Below, in pieces: positions 1 through 7,300 of a stretch of 16,051 bases of DNA. The DNA comes from a bacterium (GTDB taxonomy: Bacteria; Actinomycetota; Acidimicrobiia; Acidimicrobiales; UBA8592). The stretch's first letter is position 1. Every line of letters starts with the position of its first letter. The stretch spans positions 8,889 through 24,939 of the forward strand of contig PATL01000022.1 in the NCBI GenBank assembly GCA_002713605.1. The letters are read 5' to 3'. The position numbers and the translations under genes are program-made. Below the pieces are notes generated by a model. That model worked only from the letters and a program-made list of their open reading frames with translations, was not told the DNA's origin and did not search any database.

Positions 1-569
1 ATTGAGTGGGCCTCCTGCAACACTTGCATGGCTTTAGCAACACCTTCTTTTCGATCAGCTCTGTCAGGGGTAAACATTAAATGTCCCTCATATCCCATAA
101 CACCCTGAATATTTAGGCCTTTTCGCCGAGCATACGCTGAAAGACTTTCTACTTCTTTCAAGTCACAACCACATCTGGGTAATCCGACGTTTACATCAAT
201 TAGCACGTTGCGAATGCCTCCGTCCTTCGCAGCATCTATCGTTTCAGTGGAATCTACGGCAACAACTACCTGCGCACCATGATCAACCAAAGACCGAAGT
301 CTAGAAGCATTCAACGTTTCATTGGCGAGCAAAAGATCATCACCCAGACCATTAGCTGCTAATCCTTCAAGTTCCTTGATCGTCGCACAACAGAAACCTG
401 AATAGCCACCCTGTTTGAGTATTCCAGCAATATCGGTTGATTTGAAAGCTTTAACATGTGGTCTCAATGAGGATCCAGGCCTGACGGACTGCATAGTCTC
501 AAGATTTCTATGAAAGATTTCAAGATCAACAGCCAAGTATGGCGTCTGGAGATCATGTAATTCCCGCAC
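1..569 (-). CDS. D-threonine aldolase / D-serine dehydratase-like PLP protein (partial, C-terminus off window)
   Basis: The N-terminal 189 codons of a fold-type III PLP enzyme (alanine racemase N-terminal barrel, DSD1/D-threonine aldolase group) are visible, and the rest lies left of the window. Seen in the translation: an opening TPYLAVDLEIFHRN, then RPHVKAFKS at about residues 36-44, where the Lys after HV (K40) matches the family's Schiff-base lysine. Further on come LIDVNVGLPRCGC and GYEGHLM, matching the family's cofactor and metal-proximal strands. I chose the GTG at 567-569, because the next in-frame Met (inside LETMQS) would remove the TPYLAVD strand. It begins 18 nt after the pckA stop with no strong ribosome-binding site, so coupling to pckA translation is likely. 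Such enzymes cleave or deaminate D-3-hydroxyamino acids; the actual substrate cannot be told here. Family assignment is firm, exact reaction uncertain. Confidence 0.85.
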   Translation of the reverse strand, partial: MRELHDLQTPYLAVDLEIFHRNLETMQSVRPGSSLRPHVKAFKSTDIAGILKQGGYSGFCCATIKELEGLAANGLGDDLLLANETLNASRLRSLVDHGAQVVVAVDSTETIDAAKDGGIRNVLIDVNVGLPRCGCDLKEVESLSAYARRKGLNIQGVMGYEGHLMFTPDRADRKEGVAKAMQVLQEAHS

Positions 570-587
570 GTGGCGAGAATACCCAAG

Positions 588-2258
588 TTACATAACTGCT
601 GCAATGCCTAGGTCAGCAAAGTTTTTCATCTTGTAGTTGTCTCTGAACATTTCTCGAAGTTTACTTGCTTGGTCATCATATTCTGACGGGTCATCCCAAG
701 TCTCTCTGGGGTTCAAAATCTCTTTGGGGACTCCTTCGCAATAAGTTGGCATGCGCAAATTCAGAATTGGTTGCGTGACTAAAGTGGTTTCGTCAAAGTC
801 CCCAGAAAGTGCTGCGTTCAGTAATGTCCTGGTGTGTTTGAGAGACATTCTGCTACCAACGCCGTGCGGGCCCCCAGTCCAACCAGTATTAAGAAGAATA
901 CATCTTGTATCGTGCTCAGACATTCGCTTTGCGAGAAGTTCAGCATAGACACTTGGTTTCTGTGACATAAATGGGCCTCCAAAGCAGGCTGAGAATGTCG
1001 CCTCGGGTTTTGTGACACCTACTTCCGTCCCTGCGAGTTTTGAAGTGAATCCGGTGACAAAATGATACATAACTTCATCCGGACTGAGGATAGATACTGG
1101 AGGCAATACCCCGAAAGCATCAGCCGTAAGCAAGACAATTGTCTTCGGATGGGGGCCAGCTGCTCCAGTCGCAACGCCAGGGTTGCAGGTCAAAGGGTAC
1201 GCAAAACGAGTATTTTCAGTTCTAGAACCGTCAAATAAATCAAGTTCTTGAGGATTTGTCTGCTCGATAGGTTTTCCTGCTAATGGCGGCACGTTTTCAA
1301 TCAGAGTCCCTTTCATGCTTAATGCCGCAGCAATTACCGGTTCAGCTTCCTTATCAAGATCAATAAGCTTTGCGTAACAACCATCCTCAAAGTTTGAAAC
1401 TCCTAAATCAGTCCAAACATGTTCATCATCTCCGATTAGGAGACGGTCAGGATCAGCAGACAATGTGGTTTTGCCCGTTCCGGAAAGGCCGAAAAGGATG
1501 GCGCTGTCATCATGGGCGCCTACATTTGCAGAGCAATGCATTGAGAGTTGTCCTTTGCTTGGCAGGACATAGTTCATAACAGTAAACATTGTCTTCTTAT
1601 TAACTCCACAGTAGTCAGCGGGCCCTACCACTAAAGCTACGCGATTAACAATATCCATAATAACTGCACGGTTCGACTTAGTATGGTCTCTTTCAGGCTC
1701 AGCAATAAAGGAAGGCACATTTAAGATTGTCCACCCTGTTTCTGGACGGTCGCTATCATCACGAACTTCTTTGGGGAACATAATGTTGCAGAAATACGCA
1801 TGTGTTGCGTATTCGCCAACAAATCTATAAGGCTCAGCAAACTCAGAATCCCAACCACAGAAGACATCCGTTACATAGAGGCTGCCTTTTTTGCTATTCA
1901 AATAACTAACGACACGCTCTAGAAGTTCATCAAATGCTTCCGGATCAAATCTTTCAAAACCATCTTTCCACCAAATCGTACTCTCTACTTCAGGCCTCGC
2001 GACAGCGAAGGTATCTTGCACAGGGCGTCCGGTGCAGTCTGGATCACTGTAGTAAATAAGTGGGCCATCTATACCTAGAGCAGTTGGAAATGCTTTTTGC
2101 TGATTAGAATTCCCATCGGGGGAGACGCGGCCCTTGTCATTCTCTATGGCTGCATAAAAGAGTTCATCTTGAGTTAGCCCATAATGAAGGGTCACGTTTT
2201 CTATACCAAATTGCAGCGATAATGCTTCCTCAATCTTATTTTGGGGGTGATCTGTCAT
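588..2258 (-). CDS. pckA: Phosphoenolpyruvate carboxykinase (ATP)
   Basis: Catalyses oxaloacetate + ATP to PEP + CO2 + ADP in the cytosol, the first committed step of gluconeogenesis. The 556-residue length fits the ATP-type family (E. coli about 540). Visible motifs in order: CTGRPVQDTF near residues 75-84 (substrate Arg), YCGVNKK at 217-222 (metal/substrate Lys), HCSANVG at 241-247, the P-loop GLSGTGKT at 257-264, the kinase-2 metal site GDDEH at 276-280, NTRFAYP near 349, FSACFG near 422 and NTGWTGG near 457. All known catalytic elements appear intact. The ATG at 2258 is preceded by GAGG at good spacing. It follows the cold-shock-like gene by 22 nt and precedes the D-threonine-aldolase-like gene by 18 nt, so the three probably share a transcript. 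Confidence 0.97.
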   Translation of the reverse strand: MTDHPQNKIEEALSLQFGIENVTLHYGLTQDELFYAAIENDKGRVSPDGNSNQQKAFPTALGIDGPLIYYSDPDCTGRPVQDTFAVARPEVESTIWWKDGFERFDPEAFDELLERVVSYLNSKKGSLYVTDVFCGWDSEFAEPYRFVGEYATHAYFCNIMFPKEVRDDSDRPETGWTILNVPSFIAEPERDHTKSNRAVIMDIVNRVALVVGPADYCGVNKKTMFTVMNYVLPSKGQLSMHCSANVGAHDDSAILFGLSGTGKTTLSADPDRLLIGDDEHVWTDLGVSNFEDGCYAKLIDLDKEAEPVIAAALSMKGTLIENVPPLAGKPIEQTNPQELDLFDGSRTENTRFAYPLTCNPGVATGAAGPHPKTIVLLTADAFGVLPPVSILSPDEVMYHFVTGFTSKLAGTEVGVTKPEATFSACFGGPFMSQKPSVYAELLAKRMSEHDTRCILLNTGWTGGPHGVGSRMSLKHTRTLLNAALSGDFDETTLVTQPILNLRMPTYCEGVPKEILNPRETWDDPSEYDDQASKLREMFRDNYKMKNFADLGIAAVM

Positions 2259-2280
2259 CTATTGACCTCGTAATTAAACT

Positions 2281-2508
2281 TTATTGAAGGAAATCTGGAG
2301 TTCCCATATCCACTTCGGAGCCTAAGCGTAAATTAGTGGCCATCCCTGATTCATTGAGTTCAAAAATAACGCGCTGTCCTTGCCGTAGCATCCGAAAAAT
2401 AGAACCATCAAGGGCATCAGGCGAGAGCTCATATTCAGTAAAATTACGTTCAGACATAACTACACCATCTTTGGTTCCCGGATCATATGATTTGATGACT
2501 CCCTGCAA
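2281..2508 (-). CDS. Divergent cold-shock-domain (CspA-like OB-fold) protein
   Basis: A 75-residue protein that spans one cold-shock domain. It opens MQGVIKSYDP (CspA proteins open like MxGxVKWFN) and has GTKDGVV where RNP1 (KGFGFI) would be, EYELSPDAL where RNP2 (VFVHxSAI) would be, then FRMLRQGQRVIFEL, matching the L-x-EGQxVxF strand. The aromatic RNP residues used for stacking on single-stranded nucleic acid are therefore mostly replaced, so nucleic-acid binding may be altered or weak. The start is a TTG at 2506-2508, chosen because a perfect TAAGGAG lies 5 nt upstream and the first strand begins right there. It heads the minus-strand operon with pckA. A regulatory RNA- or DNA-binding role is inferred from the fold only. 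Confidence 0.82.
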   Translation of the reverse strand: MQGVIKSYDPGTKDGVVMSERNFTEYELSPDALDGSIFRMLRQGQRVIFELNESGMATNLRLGSEVDMGTPDFLQ

Positions 2509-2513
2509 AGTTG

Positions 2514-2520
2514 CTCCTTA
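2514..2520 (-). promoter_or_regulatory. Strong Shine-Dalgarno site deciding a TTG start
   Basis: The minus strand reads TAAGGAG, then the 5-nt spacer CAACT, then TTG. This is the strongest ribosome-binding site seen in the window and it fixes the non-ATG start of the cold-shock-like gene. Confidence 0.85.
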
Positions 2521-2533
2521 TATAAGATTCAAC

Positions 2534-2539
2534 ATAGTA
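2534..2539 (-). promoter_or_regulatory. Candidate -10 box for the cold-shock-like gene/pckA operon
   Basis: On the minus strand TACTAT (TAnnnT type) lies about 25 nt before the TTG start, giving an untranslated leader of roughly 18-20 nt that holds the TAAGGAG site. No convincing -35 box is seen at 17-18 nt, so the call rests on the -10 and its position only. Confidence 0.35.
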
Positions 2540-2549
2540 ACAATAACTG

Positions 2550-2564
2550 ACTATTTGGAATAGT
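2550..2564. repeat. Small inverted repeat in the divergent promoter region
   Basis: ACTATT-TGG-AATAGT, 6-bp arms with a 3-nt spacer, sits between the divergent starts of the cold-shock-like gene and the FakA-like gene. It lies just upstream of the candidate minus-strand -10, where an operator could sit. AT-rich arms this short also arise by chance. Confidence 0.3.
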
Positions 2565-2645
2565 TGCGAACCGTTAAAGCTTTTCAAAGATTTAACTAAA
2601 TTAACCAAAAATCACTTAATGTCGTCTTTCGGCCGTAGGAATTAG

Positions 2646-2651
2646 TAGCAT
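2646..2651 (+). promoter_or_regulatory. Candidate -10 box for a leaderless fakA-like transcript
   Basis: TAGCAT fits the actinobacterial TAnnnT consensus and would place transcription start at about 2658, one nucleotide before the GTG start codon. There is no Shine-Dalgarno sequence at useful distance (the nearest, TAGGA, ends 18 nt upstream). No clear -35 is seen. Confidence 0.4.
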
Positions 2652-2658
2652 TCCATTC

Positions 2659-4311
2659 GTGGAACAACTCAAAGCTTTCTCGGTTAAACAAGTGCGGGAC
2701 GTAATCTTTAAATACGATGAGTCTCTAAAAAGTTACTGTGAGAATCTTAATTCGTTGAATGTGTATCCTGTGCCTGATGGTGATACTGGTACCAACATGT
2801 CATTTACTTTGAAGTCGGTTATTGAGGAACTGGATCGCAACGAGAACGACCCAGAAGCGCAGTGGGAAGCGATCCGTCATGGAAGCTTAATGGGAGCACG
2901 CGGTAATTCGGGGGTAATTCTTTCTCAGATTCTTCGAGGGCTAGCTGATAGTTTCTCAAATAAAACCCAAATGGACAATCAGGCTATTGCAGAGGCTTTA
3001 ACACATGCTTCCCAAGCAGCGTATGCATCAGTTTTGAAGCCTGTTGAGGGAACGATACTTACTGTTTCAAGAGAGATCGCTGAGAAGGCACAAGAACTAG
3101 CAAGAAGTGAAATGACACTGACGATGTTTTTATCTCAACTAGTGTCTGCGGGAGAAGATTCATTAAACCGAACTCCAGATTTACTCCCAGTGCTTAAAGA
3201 TGCAAATGTCGTTGACGCTGGAGGGGCTGGATATCTTCTTCTTATCCAATGTTTTCTTCATGTTGCTGGTGGAACCGATATCAAGCCCCCTCCTAAAGCA
3301 ACAGTCAATGTGTCAAGCCTGACTTCATCTCGCGAAACAAATGACGGTGAAAAACCAGACGTTAGTGAACTTCGGTACGAAGTCATGTTTTTCCTTGATG
3401 CCCCTGAATCAAAAATTGACCAATTCAAAATTGAATGGCAAGACATTGGTGACTCAATTGTCGTCGTAGGTGGGGATGGCTTATACAACTGCCATATTCA
3501 TTCAAACGATATTGGTGAATCTATCGAGGCAGGCATTAGAGCAGGAAGACCTTATCAAATAAGAGTCACTGATCTACAAGATGAGCTTTTCCACGTAGAG
3601 GACCAGATAGAGATCGGAGGTGCTAGTGAGATTATCGTTCCGAACCCCAGCGCTGAGAACACTGCGATTATCGCTGTTGTCGCAGGCAAAGGAATTCAGC
3701 AGATTTTTGCGTCAATGGGTGTAAATGTAATTGTTGCCGGAGGGCAATCAATGAACCCATCTGTCAAGGACCTACTTGAAGCTGTAGAAAAGATTCAGGC
3801 AAAAGAAATCGTAATTCTTCCTAACAACAAAAACATTATCCCCGTCTCTGAGCAAGTGGACCACCAAGTTGATAAGAACGTTATAGTCGTACCGACGAGA
3901 ACTATCCCTGAAGGATTCTCTGCCCTGTTAGCGTTTGATCCAGCTTCAGATGCGAAAACAAATTTTCAATCAATGAGCAACATGGCTGAGTCAGTTGTAA
4001 CTGGTGAGATCACCCAAGCAGTCCGTGATAGTGAAACAGATGCAGGGAAAGTAACTGAAGGCGATTGGATCGGCTTAGACAAAACAGGGGTCATCGTTGC
4101 CCGAAAGAGCCTCGCTGAGGCAGCTTTAAGCCTTTTGCAAAGACTTATCGGGGACGAACATGAAATAGTCACAATTATTGAAGGGCAGCACTGCTCTGAA
4201 AAAGTTACAAAAGATATATTAGTTTTTCTTTCTGACTATAAACCTGAAATTGAAGTGGAAGTACACAGCGGTGGGCAACCTCTATACCCATACTATTTTG
4301 GTATTGAATGA
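2659..4311 (+). CDS. fakA: DhaL-domain fatty-acid kinase-like protein (FakA/YloV family)
   Basis: A 550-residue protein, the usual length for the YloV/FakA family. An N-terminal DhaL (DAK2) nucleotide domain covers about residues 1-200: NVYPVPDGDTGTNM at 34-47 carries the Asp residues that hold the two Mg ions, followed by GARGNSGVILSQ and DAGGAGYLLL. The C-terminal half (about 230-550) has the family's ELRYEVMFFLD and NCHIHSND segments. In Firmicutes the family member FakA phosphorylates fatty acids presented by DegV-type FakB carriers; no degV gene is in this window, so the symbol rests on family only. The GTG at 2659 is the first plausible start after an in-frame TAA at 2617. It heads the plus-strand run; fakA-like next to recG is a common bacterial arrangement. 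Confidence 0.85.
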   Translation: MEQLKAFSVKQVRDVIFKYDESLKSYCENLNSLNVYPVPDGDTGTNMSFTLKSVIEELDRNENDPEAQWEAIRHGSLMGARGNSGVILSQILRGLADSFSNKTQMDNQAIAEALTHASQAAYASVLKPVEGTILTVSREIAEKAQELARSEMTLTMFLSQLVSAGEDSLNRTPDLLPVLKDANVVDAGGAGYLLLIQCFLHVAGGTDIKPPPKATVNVSSLTSSRETNDGEKPDVSELRYEVMFFLDAPESKIDQFKIEWQDIGDSIVVVGGDGLYNCHIHSNDIGESIEAGIRAGRPYQIRVTDLQDELFHVEDQIEIGGASEIIVPNPSAENTAIIAVVAGKGIQQIFASMGVNVIVAGGQSMNPSVKDLLEAVEKIQAKEIVILPNNKNIIPVSEQVDHQVDKNVIVVPTRTIPEGFSALLAFDPASDAKTNFQSMSNMAESVVTGEITQAVRDSETDAGKVTEGDWIGLDKTGVIVARKSLAEAALSLLQRLIGDEHEIVTIIEGQHCSEKVTKDILVFLSDYKPEIEVEVHSGGQPLYPYYFGIE

Positions 4312-4355
4312 TTCAACGATTACCCCTCGAAGAAGGGGTCAAGTGCGAAGAATGA
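4308..4355 (+). CDS. Possible mini-ORF 1 (15 codons) bridging fakA and recG
   Basis: Reads MIQRLPLEEGVKCEE then TGA. Its ATG overlaps the fakA-like stop as ATGA (4308-4311) and its own TGA overlaps the next mini-ORF start as another ATGA (4352-4355). No family is recognisable. It may only serve to carry ribosomes across the gap by re-initiation, or it may be chance; there is no independent evidence of expression. Confidence 0.22.
   Translation: MIQRLPLEEGVKCEE
4322..4339 (+). repeat. Hairpin between fakA-like gene and recG
   Basis: ACCCCT-CGAAGA-AGGGGT forms a 6-bp stem with a 6-nt loop just after the fakA-like stop. There is no U-run after it, so it is not a typical intrinsic terminator. 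It could be an mRNA processing, stabilising or attenuating element. It lies inside mini-ORF 1. Confidence 0.45.
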
Positions 4356-4393
4356 ATGTAGGCCGATACCGCCTCTCCGGACTTGAGTGCTAA
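4352..4393 (+). CDS. Possible mini-ORF 2 (13 codons) abutting recG
   Basis: Reads MNVGRYRLSGLEC then TAA, and the TAA is followed immediately by the recG ATG in the same frame. It starts inside an ATGA overlap with mini-ORF 1. It has no recognisable family. Together the two mini-ORFs leave no untranslated base between fakA-like and recG. Expression is unproven. Confidence 0.22.
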   Translation: MNVGRYRLSGLEC

Positions 4394-6523
4394 ATGTCTA
4401 ACTCTGTAAACCCGTTGACTTTCCCTGACTTGTCGAACATACCGTTATCTCGGCTAAAGGGCATAGGGCCTAAGAAAGAAAGCTCGCTTAATTCTTTAGA
4501 GATTTTCTCAGTTCTTGACATCTTGACCTATTTCCCGCGCAGGTACATCGACAGGACAAATGAGGCAAAGATCTCCTCGCTGGAAGTAGGTGAAGAAGGA
4601 ATGATACTTGTCGAAATCCTGAACGTTTATAAACAAAGGACCCGCAATAGGCGCTCAATAGTCACTGCAACTGTTACAGACCAAACAGGAAATGTGACAC
4701 TAACTTTTTTTAACCAGCCATGGAGAGAGAAACAATTAAAAGTGGGCACTGAGGTTATTATCTTCGGAAAACTCGACCAATATAGGGGTGAATACAGGAT
4801 GGTTAATCCTGTAGTTGACTTGATTGGAGATAAAACAGGCAGATTCATTCCCGTATACGCACAATCGGGTAAAGCAGGCCTATCTACTTGGGAGTTCTGT
4901 AACTGGACGAAAGATGCGATTAAAAAATCGAAAGCAAGAGGTTTCGCTGAACCCCTACCGTCCGCCATAAGAAAGAAGTACGCTCTCGTCAGCCGAGACA
5001 AGGCCTTCTCCTCAATTCATAGCCCTAAAAATTTAGGAGAAATGTTAACAGCAAGAAAACGCCTCGTATTTGACGAATTGCTTCGCATTCAATTACTTCT
5101 GATAGCACGGAAAAGACAGCTAGAGCTAGCCACTCAAGGAATTAGTCACGATTTTGAAGGAGACCTATTTGATAAGTTGGTAGCGGGACTTCCTTTTAAA
5201 CCAACGAATGCACAGAGTAAAGCAATTGCAGAAATTTTCAAAGACCTTCGCGCCTCTTACCCTATGCATCGTCTTCTTCAGGGGGACGTGGGATCAGGGA
5301 AAACACTCGTAGCTATAGCAGCGCTACTTTCTGTAGTTGAAGGAGGTAAGCAAGGCGCAATCATGGCGCCTACCGAAGTGCTTGCGGAACAGCATTTCGT
5401 TAGCGCTAAAGAATTGCTAGGTAGTTTTGTTCTTTCGGACTCGACTAACTTACTAGGCCAACGAAAACTAAATATTTCTCTATTGACAAGTCAGACTTCA
5501 GAAAAGGATGCCAAAGTGATACGGGCAAAATTAAGCCGTGGTGAAATTGACATAATCGTAGGTACACACTCCTTAATCCAGGAATCAGTAGATTTTTTCG
5601 ATATCGGTCTAGCGGTAGTCGACGAACAACACCGGTTCGGTGTAGATCAACGAGCAGCACTTCAAAATAAAGGAAATAGTAGAGAGATACCAGACCTACT
5701 AGTAATGACCGCCACACCAATTCCTCGGACAGCTGCAATGACGGTATACGGAGATCTTGATGTAAGTACTTTGAATGAACTTCCAGAGGGGCGAATCCCT
5801 ATCGATACGAAAAGGATGGCTGACACTCAAGAATTGTGGAATGAAGTGAAGGGGCAAATTATGTTGGGGCGACAGGTGTTTATTGTATGTCCACTAATTG
5901 ATAAGAGCGAAAATATTGATACCACTTCAGCCGAAGCTACATTTCAAAGACTGAAGAGCGGCGAACTAAGCGATATATCTGTTGGACTACTTCATGGAAG
6001 AATGCATGCAAGCGAAAAGCAGAATGTGATGGACCTATTTCGAAATGGTGAGCTAGACGCCTTAGTATCTACCACAGTGATCGAAGTGGGAGTCAACATT
6101 CCAAACGCTACTGCGATGGTTATTCTAGGCGCTGAAAGATTCGGAATCGCTCAATTGCACCAATTAAGAGGGCGTGTTGGGCGAGGGTCATTCCAATCTA
6201 CTTGCTATTTGATTAGCGACTCCCAGACTCCGGAAACTGATGCTCGCCTCCAAGCCCTTGTGGATTCAAATGATGGATTTCATTTGGCTGAAATAGACCT
6301 AGAACTTCGTGGAGAGGGAACAATAATGGGATCAGAACAAAAGGGAAGGACTGACCTAAGAATTGCCTCACTCCGCAGAGATAAAGAATCGGTATTGCAC
6401 GCAAGGAATGCTGCGATCGCTCTGTTAGATTCGGCACAGCTAGGCGAAGATATATCGATTCTCGTTGAGGAGGTCAACCTTTTCTTCAAGGAAGAGAAAG
6501 TAGAGTATTTATTTAAATCATGA
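4394..6523 (+). CDS. recG: ATP-dependent DNA helicase RecG
   Basis: A branch-migration helicase that reverses stalled forks and processes Holliday junctions. At 709 residues it is the usual family length. Seen in order: the wedge/OB region opening LKGIGPKKESSLNSL near 21-35 and LTYFPRRYIDRT near 44-55, which holds the family's junction-contacting surface; Walker A GDVGSGKT at 297-304; APTEVLAEQH near 325; the DEQH box VDEQHRFG at 409-416; motif III TATPIPRT at 439-446; motif VI QLHQLRGRVGRG at 587-598; and a C-terminal TRG-like segment. All helicase motifs are intact. The ATG directly follows an in-frame TAA and has no good Shine-Dalgarno, so translation may depend on ribosomes arriving from upstream. 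The 3' end overlaps the acetyltransferase start by ATGA. Confidence 0.97.
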   Translation: MSNSVNPLTFPDLSNIPLSRLKGIGPKKESSLNSLEIFSVLDILTYFPRRYIDRTNEAKISSLEVGEEGMILVEILNVYKQRTRNRRSIVTATVTDQTGNVTLTFFNQPWREKQLKVGTEVIIFGKLDQYRGEYRMVNPVVDLIGDKTGRFIPVYAQSGKAGLSTWEFCNWTKDAIKKSKARGFAEPLPSAIRKKYALVSRDKAFSSIHSPKNLGEMLTARKRLVFDELLRIQLLLIARKRQLELATQGISHDFEGDLFDKLVAGLPFKPTNAQSKAIAEIFKDLRASYPMHRLLQGDVGSGKTLVAIAALLSVVEGGKQGAIMAPTEVLAEQHFVSAKELLGSFVLSDSTNLLGQRKLNISLLTSQTSEKDAKVIRAKLSRGEIDIIVGTHSLIQESVDFFDIGLAVVDEQHRFGVDQRAALQNKGNSREIPDLLVMTATPIPRTAAMTVYGDLDVSTLNELPEGRIPIDTKRMADTQELWNEVKGQIMLGRQVFIVCPLIDKSENIDTTSAEATFQRLKSGELSDISVGLLHGRMHASEKQNVMDLFRNGELDALVSTTVIEVGVNIPNATAMVILGAERFGIAQLHQLRGRVGRGSFQSTCYLISDSQTPETDARLQALVDSNDGFHLAEIDLELRGEGTIMGSEQKGRTDLRIASLRRDKESVLHARNAAIALLDSAQLGEDISILVEEVNLFFKEEKVEYLFKS

Positions 6524-7125
6524 ATCAACCTCAAACCCCAGCTTCTGACCAAAGAACAACAGCAAGTATTCTCACAAAAGCCTTTCTGTTTGATCCTTTC
6601 TTTAGTTGGCTATTTCCAGGCGAAAGCCATGAACAGAATTTGCAGCAATGGTGGTATTTCCTAACTCGACACGCAACCAAGAATCCTAAATGGGTATTAA
6701 GTGTTGATGAACATAACTCCACTTCGTCAATATGGACCAAACCAGTCCTAGATTTGCAGGAAACTGATAATAGTAATGATGACGAACAAGATGCATTCGT
6801 TAATTTAATGCATGAACTAGTGAACGATAGGATCTCGGAGGTTCTAGAGGCGTTTGCGGAAGTTAATGCTAATCACCCTCCACAACCTCACTGGTACTTG
6901 CAAGCAGTCGGAACTGTTCCTGAGATGCAAGGTAAAGGACGGGCTGCAAAGCTACTTCTACCTATTCTAGAGAATTGTGATAAGGAAGGAACTGGAGCGT
7001 ACCTTGAATCAACCAACCCCAGAAATCTCTCCTTTTACTATCGACTTGGTTTTGAAATACAAAAGGAATTATCACTTGACGATGGGAAAGCGGCACTTAC
7101 CTGCATGTGGAGAGACCCCGCCTAA
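6520..7125 (+). CDS. GNAT-family N-acetyltransferase
   Basis: A 201-residue acetyl-CoA-dependent acetyltransferase. The acetyl-CoA pyrophosphate loop is visible as VGTVPEMQGKGRA at about residues 130-142 (Q-x-x-G-x-G/A type), preceded by PHWYLQA and followed by GAYLESTNPRNLSFYYRLGFE at about 159-179, the usual C-terminal strand and helix around the acetyl group. The N-terminal half, with LFPGES and a WWYFLTRHA helix, matches a broad group of small-molecule GNATs whose substrates are mostly unknown. It is translationally coupled to recG through ATGA at 6520-6523, and its TAA overlaps the stop of the convergent zinc-ribbon gene. Substrate unknown. Confidence 0.88.
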   Translation: MNQPQTPASDQRTTASILTKAFLFDPFFSWLFPGESHEQNLQQWWYFLTRHATKNPKWVLSVDEHNSTSSIWTKPVLDLQETDNSNDDEQDAFVNLMHELVNDRISEVLEAFAEVNANHPPQPHWYLQAVGTVPEMQGKGRAAKLLLPILENCDKEGTGAYLESTNPRNLSFYYRLGFEIQKELSLDDGKAALTCMWRDPA

Positions 7126-7283
7126 ATTCCGTCATCTCCAACTACGATGTCCCATCTATCAAGACAATCTTTGCACCTGTAGAACACAATCATATTTGCT
7201 TCCCAGCCGGACTCCGGCTCCTTGCTGCCCAAATAACATCTTCCGCCACAGTCAACGCAAGTAATTTCTGATGGAAGTTTCAT
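7122..7283 (-). CDS. Small zinc-ribbon protein, antisense between acetyltransferase and rsmD
   Basis: A 53-residue protein reading MKLPSEITCVDCGGRC at the start and FYRCKDCLDRWDIVV near the end. Cys pairs C9-x2-C12 and C37-x2-C40, about 25 residues apart, make a zinc ribbon; C16 is an extra Cys. Codons are clean from ATG to TAG and an AGAGGGG ribosome-binding site lies 5 nt before the ATG. The TAG shares bases with the acetyltransferase TAA, so the two genes meet tail to tail with a 3-nt overlap and no terminator between. Similar short MKLP..TCxxCGG..  RCxxCxDRWDxV proteins occur, to my memory, as uncharacterised actinobacterial proteins. The fold suggests binding of a nucleic acid or protein, but no function can be assigned. 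Confidence 0.8.
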   Translation of the reverse strand: MKLPSEITCVDCGGRCYLGSKEPESGWEANMIVFYRCKDCLDRWDIVVGDDGI

Positions 7284-7300
7284 CGCTACCCCTCTTGGAG

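Noticed and set aside
4322..4339. Intrinsic terminator after the fakA-like gene
   Set aside because: The 6-bp stem is followed by CAAGTGCG, not a U-run, and the mini-ORF relay suggests read-through into recG.
4627..5001. A 124-codon minus-strand ORF inside recG
   Set aside because: It lies wholly within an intact recG, has no recognisable domain and no ribosome-binding site; it is a frame shadow.
6977..7264. A 95-codon plus-strand ORF spanning the acetyltransferase end and the intergenic region
   Set aside because: It is out of frame with the acetyltransferase motifs and is the complement of the zinc-ribbon gene, which has better codons, Cys pairs and a ribosome-binding site.
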